From Microbacterium enclense (GTDB taxonomy: Bacteria; Actinomycetota; Actinomycetes; Actinomycetales; Microbacteriaceae): a stretch of DNA of 64,000 nucleotides. Positions within the stretch are counted from its first letter, which is position 1; each line of letters starts with the position of its first letter. The stretch is taken from assembly GCA_038182865.1 (NCBI GenBank), contig CP116226.1, forward strand, positions 2,976,001 to 3,040,000, in the 5' to 3' direction. This document shows, piece after piece, positions 49,227 to 57,615 of this stretch. The notes under the pieces were generated by a model. It was not told the DNA's origin, ran no database searches, and was given only the letters and a program-made list of their open reading frames with translations. Made by a program: the position numbers and the translations under genes.

Positions 49227-50708
49227 ATGACGACCTCGCTCACCCCCGCCACCGGCACGGCGCCGGTGCCCCTCGCGGTGCCTGCATCCGCGGTGGTCCC
49301 GACCTGGCGATACCTGGGGTTCCTCCTCGGCCCGGGTGTCGGCACCTTCGCGTTCAACGCGGTCACGGTCTCGCTCCCGACGCTGCGCGCGCAGTTCGGA
49401 GCCGACGATGTGACGCTCGAACTCGTCGTCGCCGGGTACGGCATCCCCTTCGCCGTGCTGCTCATTCTGGGGGGACGCCTCGGTGACCGGTTCGGCCGGC
49501 ACCGTTTGTTCGTCGTGGGCATGGGACTCTTCCTCCTCTCCGCCGTCGCGTGTGCTCTCGCGCCGTCCATGGCGACACTCATCGCGGCCCGCATCGTCCA
49601 GGGCGTCGGAGCGGCGCTGTGCACCCCGCAGGTGCTCGGCACCATCCAAGCGACGTCGAACGGAGCGGCCCGCACGCGGGCCATCGCCGCGTTCGGGGCG
49701 AGCGGCGGCATCGGTGCGGCGGTCGGCCAGGTCGCCGGCGGCGCGCTGGCCTCCACGTCGTTCGGGCCCGTGCCGGGCTGGCGCGCGGTGTTCGTCGTCG
49801 TGGCGCTCGTCGCCGTGGCGGCGATCGTGCTGGCGCCCCTGGCTCCCCGGAGCCGCGCGCACGAGGTGGTCGCGATCGACCTGGTCGGGACCGCGGCCTT
49901 GGCCGTCGGCATCCTGTCGGCCTCCGTCGCGCTGACCTTCGGTCCCGCGCTCGGGTGGGCGTGGCCTGTGTGGGCGGCCGTGGTCCTCGCCGGCGTCGCC
50001 CTGTGGGCGATGTGGCGGCACCAGGATGCCGTGGAGCGCGCCGGACGCGTGCCGCTGCTTCCACCGAGCGTGCTGCGCTTGCGTCCGCTGCAGCTGGGAC
50101 TGCTCGCGGCGGCGCTGTTCTTCACGGGGTACTCGGCGATCCTCTACGTCTTCCCCCGCGCAGTGGAGGACGGCGGCGGGTTGACCTCGCTCGAGGCCGG
50201 GCTCGCCCTCCTGCCCTTCGCCGTGGTTTTCGCGGTCGTGTCGTTGCTGGTGGCCCGCATCCAAGCGCGGCTCGGCGACGCCACTCTCGTCTGGGGAGTC
50301 GGCATCCAGGTGGTCGCGCTTGTGGCCATGGGGGTGACGATCGCGCTGGCGTGGGGCCCGGGCATCGGCCTCTGGCTGCAGCCGGCGCTGGTCCTGCTCG
50401 GCGTGGGCCAAGCACTCATCTTCTCGCCGCTGACCCAGCTCGTCGTGCGGGAGGTCCCCGTCGAGGCGGCAGGCCTGTCGGGCGGGATGTTCAGCACCGC
50501 GCAGCAGCTCGCCCTGTCGTTCGGGGTCATCCTCGTCGGCGGTGTCGTCACCGCGACGAGGATCACGGGCCGCACGGAACTCGCGGCGGGACTCCTGCTC
50601 GATGTCGGTCTCGCCGTGGGCGTGCTGGTCGTGGCGCTGATCCTGCGGGCGCGGGGGAACCGGGTCGCGGGCTCGGACGAGGTTCAGCGGGGCGTCGCGA
50701 GCGACTGA
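49227..50708 (+). CDS. MFS multidrug exporter, DHA2-like
   Basis: A 493-aa protein with 13-14 predicted helices. The loop after helix 2 has GGRLGDRFGRHRLF, helix 4 RIVQGVGAALCTPQVLG, and helix 5 the antiporter motif ASGGIGAAVGQVAGGAL. These features belong to proton-driven drug exporters of the EmrB/QacA group. The N-terminus has ~25 polar residues. It is divergent from the MmyB-type regulator. The substrate is unknown. Confidence 0.92.
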   Translation: MTTSLTPATGTAPVPLAVPASAVVPTWRYLGFLLGPGVGTFAFNAVTVSLPTLRAQFGADDVTLELVVAGYGIPFAVLLILGGRLGDRFGRHRLFVVGMGLFLLSAVACALAPSMATLIAARIVQGVGAALCTPQVLGTIQATSNGAARTRAIAAFGASGGIGAAVGQVAGGALASTSFGPVPGWRAVFVVVALVAVAAIVLAPLAPRSRAHEVVAIDLVGTAALAVGILSASVALTFGPALGWAWPVWAAVVLAGVALWAMWRHQDAVERAGRVPLLPPSVLRLRPLQLGLLAAALFFTGYSAILYVFPRAVEDGGGLTSLEAGLALLPFAVVFAVVSLLVARIQARLGDATLVWGVGIQVVALVAMGVTIALAWGPGIGLWLQPALVLLGVGQALIFSPLTQLVVREVPVEAAGLSGGMFSTAQQLALSFGVILVGGVVTATRITGRTELAAGLLLDVGLAVGVLVVALILRARGNRVAGSDEVQRGVASD

Positions 50709-50732
50709 GCCGGTCGGTCGCTCGCGACGGAC

Positions 50733-50763
50733 GCGGGGCGGGGCACAGGGCCCGTCGCCCCGC
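50733..50763 (+). terminator. Hairpin after the exporter gene
   Basis: GCGGGGCG pairs with CGCCCCGC; no T-run. Confidence 0.45.
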
Positions 50764-50813
50764 GGCCACGCCGCGGTCACCCTGCGTTCACGCTCTCGGG
50801 GTGTGATCGGCAC

Positions 50814-51644
50814 ATGCGTCGCACGAGAGTCCGACGGCCCGTCACCGTCGCCACCGCGTCGTCGGTCGCGGTGCTGGGCGCCACCGCGGTTGCGCTGCGG
50901 ACGCTCATCTCCCGTCAGGCGGCCATCGCGCGCCGCCGGATCGGGAAGCCGTTGGGGGAGCAGGCTCTGGATGCCGACCGCGTCTGGCGCCGCAAGAAGC
51001 ACCCCGGCCAGCCGGTGGATCTCCTCCTGCTCGGCGACTCCATCGCGGCGGGACTGGGCGCGGGGCACCGCCGTGACACGCTCGGTGCCCGCCTCGCGAA
51101 GGGCATCGCCCGGGAGGCCGGACGGCCCGTACGCCTGAAGACCGTCGCCGTGGTGGGATCGGAGACCTCCGCCCTCACCGCGCAACTCGCGACGCTTCCT
51201 CCCGACTACATCGCCGACGTCGCCGTGATCGTCGTCGGCGGCAACGACGTCACGCACCGCATCCCCGCGACCCGCTCGGCGGCGCAGTTGGAGGACGCGA
51301 TCGGCGTCCTGACCGAGCGGGGGATGCCGGTGGTCGTGGGAACCTGTCCCGACCTCGGCACGTTGCGCGCGGTACCTCAGCCGTTACGGACGCTCGCGTC
51401 GAGGTCGTCGCGGCAGCTCGCCGCCGCGCAGGCCCGCGCCGCCCACCGGGCGGGGGCGCGCGTGGTGGGGCTGGCCCGGGCGGTGGGACCGGTGTTCGCC
51501 GAGCGTCCCGACGAGATGTTCAGCATCGATCGCTTCCATCCCAGCGCGCTCGGCTATCGCCGCACGGCTGAGGCCGTCCTCCCGGCGGTGCTGGCCGCCC
51601 TCGCGACGGAGCGGAACCCGTCGACGACCGAGCGAAACTCCTGA
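50814..51644 (+). CDS. SGNH/GDSL hydrolase
   Basis: A 276-aa esterase-like protein. A basic start and hydrophobic stretch (residues 10-30) suggest a signal anchor. The four SGNH blocks are VDLLLLGDSIAAGLG (catalytic Ser near 76), the conserved Gly in SETSALTAQL, VVGGNDVTH (Asn), and DRFHPSALGYRRTAE with the catalytic Asp and His. It may deacylate lipids or glycans at the cell surface. TGTGAT ends 6 nt before the ATG. The stop codon lies in the left arm of a hairpin. Confidence 0.9.
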   Translation: MRRTRVRRPVTVATASSVAVLGATAVALRTLISRQAAIARRRIGKPLGEQALDADRVWRRKKHPGQPVDLLLLGDSIAAGLGAGHRRDTLGARLAKGIAREAGRPVRLKTVAVVGSETSALTAQLATLPPDYIADVAVIVVGGNDVTHRIPATRSAAQLEDAIGVLTERGMPVVVGTCPDLGTLRAVPQPLRTLASRSSRQLAAAQARAAHRAGARVVGLARAVGPVFAERPDEMFSIDRFHPSALGYRRTAEAVLPAVLAALATERNPSTTERNS

Positions 51645-51724
51645 GGTTCTGCGGCCGTCCCGCGCGAACGCGGGTATTCGCGCGGTCCCGCATCGCGCTC
51701 GTCCTCGAAATTCAGGAGTTTCGC
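51632..51724. repeat. Large hairpin containing the SGNH stop codon
   Basis: GCGAAACTCCTGA (51632-51644) and TCAGGAGTTTCGC (51712-51724) are perfect 13-bp inverted arms. Inside is another perfect hairpin, CCCGCG-CGAA-CGCGGG. The TGA of the left arm is the stop codon of the SGNH gene, so the element may end its transcript. It resembles the AACTCCTGA repeat at 46032. Confidence 0.7.
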
Positions 51725-51810
51725 CCGCCCGCAGCCCGCCCGCCGCCCGCCCGGCGCCCGCCCGGCGCCCGCCCGACGCCCGCCCGTCGCCGCCCGCCCG
51801 CCGGGCCGAC
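51725..51810. repeat. 11-bp tandem repeat array, CCCGCCCGNCG
   Basis: About seven imperfect copies of an 11-bp unit lie between the hairpin and the CtaG-like gene. The minus strand carries a long series of GGG runs and should be able to form G-quadruplexes. Confidence 0.75.
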
Positions 51811-51909
51811 ACCCCTCGGCCAACCCATAGCTCGCGGACGTACGTTTCCCCCACGCCTCCTCTTCACGTCTTCCTCACCACCTGGCGCGCCGATCCCGTC
51901 ACCCTCGGC

Positions 51910-52710
51910 GTGCTGCTCGTGGCATCCGTGGCGTACCTCGTCGGTGTCGCGCGGGCACGTCGCGGCGGTGCGCCGTGGCCCCTGCGACGCACCATCGGCT
52001 TCTTCGCGCTCGGACTGCTGCCGTACGCGGTGATCGAGCTCGGCTTCCTCGGCGTGTACTCCTCGGAGCTGCGGTGGGCGTTCTCGACCCGCATCGCCCT
52101 CCTGATCTTCGCCGTGCCGGCCGGGGTCGCCGTCGGACGTCCTCTCGACCTCGTCCCCGCCGGTGTGCGAGAGCGGATCCTCGCCTCCCGGATCACCCGC
52201 ATCACCGGCAACGCCATGGTGGCGACCGTGGTCATCGCGGCGGTGTTCTGCCTCTTCCTGACCCCGCTCGCCGGCATCCTGCGCGTGAACCCGACGGTCG
52301 AGGCGTCGCTCGGGATCGTCGTACCGCTCGTCGGGCTCGCGATGGTCCTGCCCATGATGGCGTTGGGCACCCTTCACACCGGCACCTTCATCGCGATCGA
52401 GTTCCTCCTCGCTTTCGTGGAACTGCTCATCGACTCCGTCCCCGGTCTGCTGATGCGCCTCAACGACACGGTGCTCGACCTGATCCCGGATGCCACACGA
52501 GCGCTGTCGTGGTGGCCGTCGACGCTGCACGATCAGCACCTCGCGGGCGACATGATCTGGTTCATCGCCGAGTTCGCGGACGTGCCGATCCTCGTCATCC
52601 TGATGATCCGATGGATGCGCAGCGACCGCGTCGAGGCGAAGGGCTTCGACGAGCTCTCCGACGAGGAGTACGACGAGATGACGCGCGCGCACCTGCGCGG
52701 CGAGCGTTGA
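51910..52710 (+). CDS. CtaG-like cytochrome c oxidase assembly protein
   Basis: A membrane protein with about seven helices that resembles the actinobacterial cytochrome c oxidase assembly (CtaG/caa3_CtaG) family: LPYAVIELGFLGVYSSEL, ILASRITRITGNAM, ALGTLHTGTFIAIEF and HDQHLAGDMIWFIAEFADVPIL (conserved His and Asp/Glu). It would help copper delivery or assembly of the oxidase. The first usual start codon is GTG 51910, which cuts into helix 1. In the same frame from ACG 51853 there are 19 further codons (PPLHVFLTTWRADPVTLG) that match a normal N-terminus, and TACGTT lies 6 nt before that ACG. The true start may therefore be 51853. Confidence 0.8.
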   Translation: MLLVASVAYLVGVARARRGGAPWPLRRTIGFFALGLLPYAVIELGFLGVYSSELRWAFSTRIALLIFAVPAGVAVGRPLDLVPAGVRERILASRITRITGNAMVATVVIAAVFCLFLTPLAGILRVNPTVEASLGIVVPLVGLAMVLPMMALGTLHTGTFIAIEFLLAFVELLIDSVPGLLMRLNDTVLDLIPDATRALSWWPSTLHDQHLAGDMIWFIAEFADVPILVILMIRWMRSDRVEAKGFDELSDEEYDEMTRAHLRGER

Positions 52711-52741
52711 CCCGCGCGCACCGCGACGACAGTCTGGACGG

Positions 52742-53410
52742 GTGCCCACTCACGACGACGTCGACGCCTTCCTGACCGACACCCTGGTCGGTGACGACCC
52801 CGTTCTGGATGCCGCTCTCCGCGCGCAGCACGATGCCGGGCTTCCCTCGATCGAAGTCGCCCCGGTGAACGCGAAGTTCCTGCATCTCCTGACCCGCATC
52901 GCGGGCGCCCGCCGCGTGCTGGAGATCGGCACGCTCGGCGGGTACTCGACGATCTGGTTCGCCCGCGCCGTCGGCGAGGATGGACACGTCACGACGATCG
53001 AAGCCGAACCCGCGAACGCCGACATCGCCCGCACCAACCTGGAGCGGGCCGGTGTCGCCGATCGCGTAGACGTGCGCGTCGGCCGCGGCGCCGACGTGCT
53101 GCCCCGTCTCGAGGGCGGCGAGCCCTTCGACCTCGTGTTCATCGACGCCGACAAGGAGTCGAACACCATCTACCTGGAGTGGGCTGCGCGCCTCGGTCGC
53201 CCGGGCACCGTGATCGTGCTCGACAACGTCGTCCGCGGGGGAGAGGTGGCGGATGCCGACACCCTCGACGCCAAGGTGCAGGGAGCCCGCGCAGGACTGC
53301 TCCTGCTGGGCGAGGACCCCCGTTTCGACGCCACCGCCCTGCAGACCCTGGACCGCAAGGGCTGGGACGGCATCGCGCTCGCGATCGTGACGGACCTGAC
53401 GGCTTCGTGA
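52742..53410 (+). CDS. O-methyltransferase (catechol/caffeoyl-CoA type)
   Basis: A 222-aa SAM-dependent methyltransferase of the class I O-methyltransferase_3 family. Residues: VAPVNAKFLHLLTRIAGARRVLEIGTLGGYSTIWFA (SAM-binding glycine loop), TTIEAEPANADIARTNLERAG, FDLVFIDADKESNTIYLEWA (metal-binding Asp) and TVIVLDNVVRGGEV (second metal Asp-Asn). The metal ligands are retained. The substrate is unknown. The GTG start lies 6 nt after CAGTCT, a weak -10 match. Confidence 0.9.
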   Translation: MPTHDDVDAFLTDTLVGDDPVLDAALRAQHDAGLPSIEVAPVNAKFLHLLTRIAGARRVLEIGTLGGYSTIWFARAVGEDGHVTTIEAEPANADIARTNLERAGVADRVDVRVGRGADVLPRLEGGEPFDLVFIDADKESNTIYLEWAARLGRPGTVIVLDNVVRGGEVADADTLDAKVQGARAGLLLLGEDPRFDATALQTLDRKGWDGIALAIVTDLTAS

Positions 53411-53430
53411 GCTGACAGGCGCGGCGGGGG

Positions 53431-53497
53431 CTTCTCTGTCTCTGGCGCGAGGTCCCTGAGCGTGTCGAAGCGACCGGCTCAGCCCCCTCGCGTGCCG
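53431..53497. repeat. REP-like palindrome before eno
   Basis: GGTCCCTGAGCGTGTCGAAG (from 53451) is followed by CGACC and can form a hairpin with one mismatch; a GGGGGCT/AGCCCCC pair flanks it. I recall similar CTGAG-N-GTCGAAG palindromes as common intergenic repeats in Microbacteriaceae, but this cannot be checked here. Confidence 0.45.
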
Positions 53498-53538
53498 TCG
53501 AATCCGCGCTCGACCCCACGCCCACCGAGCGCGGTCAC

Positions 53539-53544
53539 TAGACT
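53539..53544 (+). promoter_or_regulatory. Promoter of eno
   Basis: TAGACT would place transcription start near 53551, giving a leader of about 53 nt that includes the ribosome-binding site before eno. No strong -35. Confidence 0.45.
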
Positions 53545-53603
53545 CGACCGCGGACCGACGACGCTCCGCCCTCTTTCACCCAAGAACCAACGAGGAGTCC
53601 TTC

Positions 53604-54884
53604 GTGGCACTTATCGAGGCTGTCAACGCACGTGAGATCCTGGATTCGCGCGGCAACCCGACCGTCGAGGTGGAGGTGCTGCTCGACGACGGGATCGTCC
53701 AGCGCGCCGCCGTTCCCTCCGGCGCTTCCACCGGCGCCTTCGAGGCCTACGAACTCCGCGACGGCGACAAGAGCCGCTACAGCGGCAAGGGCGTGCTGAA
53801 GGCCGTCGCCGCGGTCGTCGATGAGCTCGGCCCCGCGATCGAGGGCGTCGAGGCGAGCGAGCAGCGCATCATCGATGAGATCCTCATCGAGACCGACGGC
53901 ACCGAGAACAAGTCGCGCACCGGCGCCAACGCCATCCTCGGCGTCTCGCTCGCCGTCGCCAAGGCCGCCGCCGACAGCGCCGACCTGCCCCTGTTCCGCT
54001 ACCTCGGCGGACCGAACGCGCACCTCCTGCCCGTTCCGCTGTTCAACGTCATCAACGGTGGCGAGCACGCCGACAACGGCATCGACTTCCAGGAGTTCTT
54101 CCTCGCGCCCATCGGTGCCGACACCTACGGCGAGTCGCTGCGCTGGGGCACCGAGGTCTACCACGTCCTCAAGGGCGAGCTGAAGTCCGCGGGCTACAAC
54201 ACCGGCCTCGGCGACGAGGGCGGCTTCGCCCCCGACCTGCCCAGCAACCGTGAGGGCCTCGACTTCCTCATCCGCGCGATCGAGAAGGCCGGCTTCACCC
54301 CCGGCAAGGACATCGCCGTCGGCCTCGACGTCGCCGCCACCGAGTTCTACAAGGACGGCGTCTACACGGTCGAGGGCAAGGAGTGGAGCGTCGACACGCT
54401 CGTCGACTACTTCGCCGACCTCGTCGCGAACTTCCCCATCGTCACGATCGAGGATGCGCTCGCCGAAGACGACTGGGACGGCTGGAAGAAGCTGACGGAT
54501 GCCATCGGCTCCCAGGTTCAGCTCGTCGGCGACGACCTGTTCGTCACCAACCCGAAGCGTCTGCAGCAGGGCATCGACCTCGGTGTCGCCAACTCGCTGC
54601 TCGTGAAGGTCAACCAGATCGGCACGCTGTCCGAGACCCTGGATGCCATCGCCCTGGCGACCCGCTCGGGCTACACCTCGATGCTCTCGCACCGCTCCGG
54701 CGAGACCGAGGACACCACGATCGCCGACCTCGCCGTCGCGGTCAACGCCGGCCAGATCAAGACCGGTGCTCCCGCGCGCAGCGAGCGCGTCGCGAAGTAC
54801 AACCAGCTGCTGCGCATCGAGGAAGACCTCGGCGACGCGGCGGTCTTCGCGGGCCGCTCGGCGTTCCCCCGCTTCAAGGGCTGA
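53604..54884 (+). CDS. eno: Enolase
   Basis: Enolase dehydrates 2-phosphoglycerate to phosphoenolpyruvate in glycolysis. The 426-aa protein has IEAVNAREILDSRGNPTVEVEV at the start, VPSGASTGAFEAYELRD (mobile loop), NGGEHADNGIDFQEF, DEGGFAPDL, the metal-binding TIEDALAEDDW and DDLFVTNP, and SHRSGETEDTTIADLAVA with the catalytic region. The GTG lies after GAGGAG. Its use of GAC, GTC and CTC is strongly biased, as expected for a highly expressed gene. Its product is the substrate of Ppc encoded 8 kb away. Confidence 0.98.
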   Translation: MALIEAVNAREILDSRGNPTVEVEVLLDDGIVQRAAVPSGASTGAFEAYELRDGDKSRYSGKGVLKAVAAVVDELGPAIEGVEASEQRIIDEILIETDGTENKSRTGANAILGVSLAVAKAAADSADLPLFRYLGGPNAHLLPVPLFNVINGGEHADNGIDFQEFFLAPIGADTYGESLRWGTEVYHVLKGELKSAGYNTGLGDEGGFAPDLPSNREGLDFLIRAIEKAGFTPGKDIAVGLDVAATEFYKDGVYTVEGKEWSVDTLVDYFADLVANFPIVTIEDALAEDDWDGWKKLTDAIGSQVQLVGDDLFVTNPKRLQQGIDLGVANSLLVKVNQIGTLSETLDAIALATRSGYTSMLSHRSGETEDTTIADLAVAVNAGQIKTGAPARSERVAKYNQLLRIEEDLGDAAVFAGRSAFPRFKG

Positions 54885-54896
54885 TCGCACGACGTG

Positions 54897-54931
54897 AGGA
54901 GGGGGAGCCCACCGGCTCCCCCTCCTTTCGT
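54897..54931 (+). terminator. Rho-independent terminator of eno
   Basis: GGAGGGGGAGCC pairs perfectly with GGCTCCCCCTCC around a 4-nt loop and is followed by TTTCGTGTT. Confidence 0.88.
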
Positions 54932-55004
54932 GTTCTCTCGGCGCGTCTGTCCACGTCCCTCGCGAGACCTCGGCGCGTCCCCGGGACCGCACGGACAGGC
55001 GACG

Positions 55005-55010
55005 TAGACT
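55005..55010 (+). promoter_or_regulatory. Promoter of the divIC-like gene
   Basis: TAGACT, about 49 nt before the start codon. Confidence 0.45.
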
Positions 55011-55058
55011 CGGCTCCGCCCGTGGCGGAAACGCGGGCGAGAACGAGAGGGGATGGGC

Positions 55059-55739
55059 GTGGATCGACCGACACTGCCTCCCCGTCCGCGGGCGGCATCC
55101 GGACCTCCCGAGCCCCGCGGGCGCAAGCCCGCGGCGAAGAAGACGGCCGCGACGAAGCCCGCCGCGACGTCGGCCAAGCCCGCGACCACGAAGACGGCGG
55201 GCCGAGCGTCGACGAAGCCCGCGGGGTCGACGCGTCCGCCTCAGGACGTCGCCCCCGCGCGCCGCGTCGATGTGCGCGAGTGGCTCGGCAAGGTCCGGGT
55301 ATCGGGCTTCGTCGTCATCATGCTCGGGCTCGTCGTGCTCGGCACGTTCGTGCTCGTTCCCACGGTCGGCACGTACATGGACCAGCGCCAGCAGATCCAG
55401 GCGCTCGAGAACGCGGTGGCCTTCAGCCAATCCGAGGTGGCCGACCTGCAGTCGCAGCGCGAGCGCTGGTCGGATCCCGCATACATCACGACCCAGGCCC
55501 GTGAACGCCTGTACTACACGATGCCGGGCGAGGTCGTGTACCTCATCGATGACGATCTGCCCGCCTCGGCGGCTCTGCAGGAGCAGGCCGATGTGAGCGG
55601 CGACGTCAGCCAGACCCGCACCGACTGGATGGCGCAGTTCGTGCGTTCGCTGACCTCGGCGGGCGCGGCCCAGGTGGTCGTGCCGACCATCGGTGTGCCC
55701 GACCCGACGCCCGCTCCCGACGCGTCGCCCGCTCCCTGA
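55059..55739 (+). CDS. FtsB/DivIC-like septum formation initiator
   Basis: A 226-aa single-pass cell-division protein. A basic, Ala/Pro/Lys-rich cytoplasmic region (residues 1-80) is followed by a helix VSGFVVIMLGLVVLGTFVLV, a short coiled coil (QQIQALENAVAFSQSEVADL), and the DivIC signature DPAYITTQARERLYYTMPGE. The C-terminus is Pro/Ala-rich. It is expected to join FtsL and FtsQ in the divisome. GTG 55059 is preferred because AGAGGGG lies 6 nt upstream; an ATG six bases earlier sits against that site. Its place after eno is conserved in actinobacteria. Confidence 0.93.
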   Translation: MDRPTLPPRPRAASGPPEPRGRKPAAKKTAATKPAATSAKPATTKTAGRASTKPAGSTRPPQDVAPARRVDVREWLGKVRVSGFVVIMLGLVVLGTFVLVPTVGTYMDQRQQIQALENAVAFSQSEVADLQSQRERWSDPAYITTQARERLYYTMPGEVVYLIDDDLPASAALQEQADVSGDVSQTRTDWMAQFVRSLTSAGAAQVVVPTIGVPDPTPAPDASPAP

Positions 55740-55785
55740 CCCTCCACCCGGAGTCGCGCGCAGCGGAGACGGAGACCGTCGCGGG

Positions 55786-55791
55786 TACCCT
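55786..55791 (+). promoter_or_regulatory. Leaderless -10 box of the DUF501 gene
   Basis: TACCCT ends 7 nt before the ATG. Confidence 0.5.
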
Positions 55792-55798
55792 GGGAGCG

Positions 55799-56317
55799 AT
55801 GACTACCACGCCGTTTCCTCCCGCATCCGACGCCGACCTCGCCGTGCTGCAGGCACAGCTCGGCCGGGTGCCGCGTGGTGTCGTGGGGATCGCGGCGCGG
55901 TGCGTCTGCGGCAACCCCACCGTGGTGGCCACCGCGCCGCGGCTCGACGACGGCAGCCCGTTCCCGACGTTCTACTACCTCACGCACCCCGCGGCCACGG
56001 CCGCGATGTCGGTTCTCGAGGCCGGCCATGTGATGAAGGAGTTCCAGGACGAGCTCGCCGAGGACGACGACCTGCGCGCCGCGTACCTCGCTGCGCACGA
56101 GGCGTACCTCCGCGACCGCGCCGCGTACGGCGAGCCCGAGGAGATCGCCGGGATCTCCGCCGGCGGCATGCCGACGCGGGTGAAGTGCCTGCACGCCCTG
56201 GCCGGTCACGCCCTCGCGGCCGGCCCCGGCGTCAATCCCATCGGCGACCGTGCCCTGGCGCGCGGGACCTGGTCGCCCGAGCGGTGCGCGTGCGAGACCC
56301 CCGGAGCCGGCGGATGA
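55799..56317 (+). CDS. DUF501 family protein
   Basis: A 172-aa protein with the DUF501 pattern: DADLAVLQAQLGRVPRGVVGIAARCVCGNPTVVATAP, PFPTFYYLTHPAATAAMSVLEA, and the C-terminal RVKCLHALAGHALAAGPGVNPIGDRAL, with a conserved C-N/H-rich core that could bind a metal. The function is unknown. It follows the divIC-like gene, as in many actinobacteria, where a Ppx-type phosphatase usually comes next. Here the next gene is an S8 protease that overlaps by 4 bp. Confidence 0.93.
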   Translation: MTTTPFPPASDADLAVLQAQLGRVPRGVVGIAARCVCGNPTVVATAPRLDDGSPFPTFYYLTHPAATAAMSVLEAGHVMKEFQDELAEDDDLRAAYLAAHEAYLRDRAAYGEPEEIAGISAGGMPTRVKCLHALAGHALAAGPGVNPIGDRALARGTWSPERCACETPGAGG

Positions 56318-57615
56318 GACGCGTCGTCGCAGCCGCGGCATCCCTCGTCCTCGCGGTGATGCTGAGCGGTGCGACGACCGCTCCCGTGCCCGAGGACCCC
56401 ACCGACAGCGTGCGTGCCTCGGAGTACTGGCTCGACCAGTACGGCATCCGCGATGCGTGGAACACCACTCGCGGTGCCGGGCAGAAGATCGCGATCATCG
56501 ACACCGGCATCGGCCGCGGCCCCGTCGAGTTCAACGGGGCGGTCGCGGGCGGGACCGACGTGTCGGGCGCCGGCTCGCCCGATGGGCGCACCCCGGTCGG
56601 CGCGGTGGACTCCAATCACGGCAGTTGGGTCGCCTCTCTTGCCGCGTCGCGAGGCACCGGCAACGGCCGCGGCATGATCGGTGTCGCCCCCGAGGCCGAT
56701 CTGCTGTCGATCTCGATCGGTTTCGGGGCGTCGGCGTCCGTTCCGTTCACGGAGCAGATCGCCAAGGCGATGCGGTGGGCGGTCGACGAGGGCGCCACGG
56801 TGATCAACCTGTCGCTCACGACCAACACCCTCGACTGGGACCCGAGCTGGGACGACGCGTTCCTGTACGCGTTCGACCACGACGTCGTCGTCGTGGTGGC
56901 CGCGGGAAACCGGGGGAGCGGCACCGACCGCGTGGGGGCCCCGGCCACCATCCCCGGCGTCCTCGCGGTCGGCGGTGTCGATCCCTCGGGGCGCGCGAGC
57001 AACGACGCCTCGACCCAGGGCATCACGATCGGCATCTCCGCCCCCAGCGAGCGGCTGCTCGGCGTCTCGGCCGACGGCACGCTCGTGCGGTGGGACGGTA
57101 CGAGCGGCGCGGCACCCATCGTGGCCGGCATCGCCGCGCTCGTCCGCGCGGCGCATCCGGAGATGGATGCCGACAACGTGCTCAACCGCTTGATCTCCAC
57201 CGCGAAGGCGGCTCCGGGTGCGTCACCCGGACTGGACCTTCTGTACGGCTACGGTCTCGTCGACGCCTCCCGGGCCGTCAGCGCCGATGTGCCCTCGGTG
57301 TCGGAGAACCCGTTGGGCAGCCTCGAGGACTGGATCCGGGTGTATCGGCGTGCCGACAGCCAGCCCAGCCCGACGCCGAGTTCCGCCCCGGTCGACATTC
57401 CTCCGCTGCCCCCGGTCGACGGGCCGCCGTCGGCCAGTTCGCCTCTGCTGCCGTCGCGCGATACCGTGCTGTACGGGTCACTGCCGCTCGCGGGTGCCAC
57501 GCTCGCGGCTATAATGATTGCGCTCGGCGTCAGTGCTGCTGCCCGGCGAATTCGAATGGCGCGCATTTCTCGCGAGCCGAGCCGCACCACAAACCAGGAG
57601 TCTCTCCCATCGTGA
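56314..57615 (+). CDS. Membrane-anchored S8 family serine protease (mycosin-like)
   Basis: A 433-aa secreted subtilase. An N-terminal signal (residues 1-22) is followed by the protease domain with the triad D63 (IAIIDTGIGRG), H102 (AVDSNHGSWVASLA) and Ser in RWDGTSGAAPIVAGIAAL, plus the oxyanion-hole Asn in VVVVAAGNRGSG. A Pro/Ser-rich linker leads to one C-terminal helix and a basic tail, the layout of mycosins. No ESX genes are nearby, so it is not necessarily linked to type VII secretion. Its stop overlaps the ndh start by 4 bp. Confidence 0.93.
   Translation: MRRVVAAAASLVLAVMLSGATTAPVPEDPTDSVRASEYWLDQYGIRDAWNTTRGAGQKIAIIDTGIGRGPVEFNGAVAGGTDVSGAGSPDGRTPVGAVDSNHGSWVASLAASRGTGNGRGMIGVAPEADLLSISIGFGASASVPFTEQIAKAMRWAVDEGATVINLSLTTNTLDWDPSWDDAFLYAFDHDVVVVVAAGNRGSGTDRVGAPATIPGVLAVGGVDPSGRASNDASTQGITIGISAPSERLLGVSADGTLVRWDGTSGAAPIVAGIAALVRAAHPEMDADNVLNRLISTAKAAPGASPGLDLLYGYGLVDASRAVSADVPSVSENPLGSLEDWIRVYRRADSQPSPTPSSAPVDIPPLPPVDGPPSASSPLLPSRDTVLYGSLPLAGATLAAIMIALGVSAAARRIRMARISREPSRTTNQESLPS
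57510..57515 (+). promoter_or_regulatory. TATAAT box upstream of ndh
   Basis: A perfect TATAAT lies within the region coding for the C-terminal helix of the S8 protease, 96 nt before the ndh start. In such a GC-rich sequence this is a conspicuous candidate for an internal ndh promoter. Confidence 0.5.

Noticed and set aside
51725..51810. Tandem array as CRISPR
   Set aside because: Units are contiguous 11-mers without spacers.
56314..57615. Mycosin-like protease as part of a type VII secretion locus
   Set aside because: No EccB/C/D/E or WXG100 genes are present in the window.
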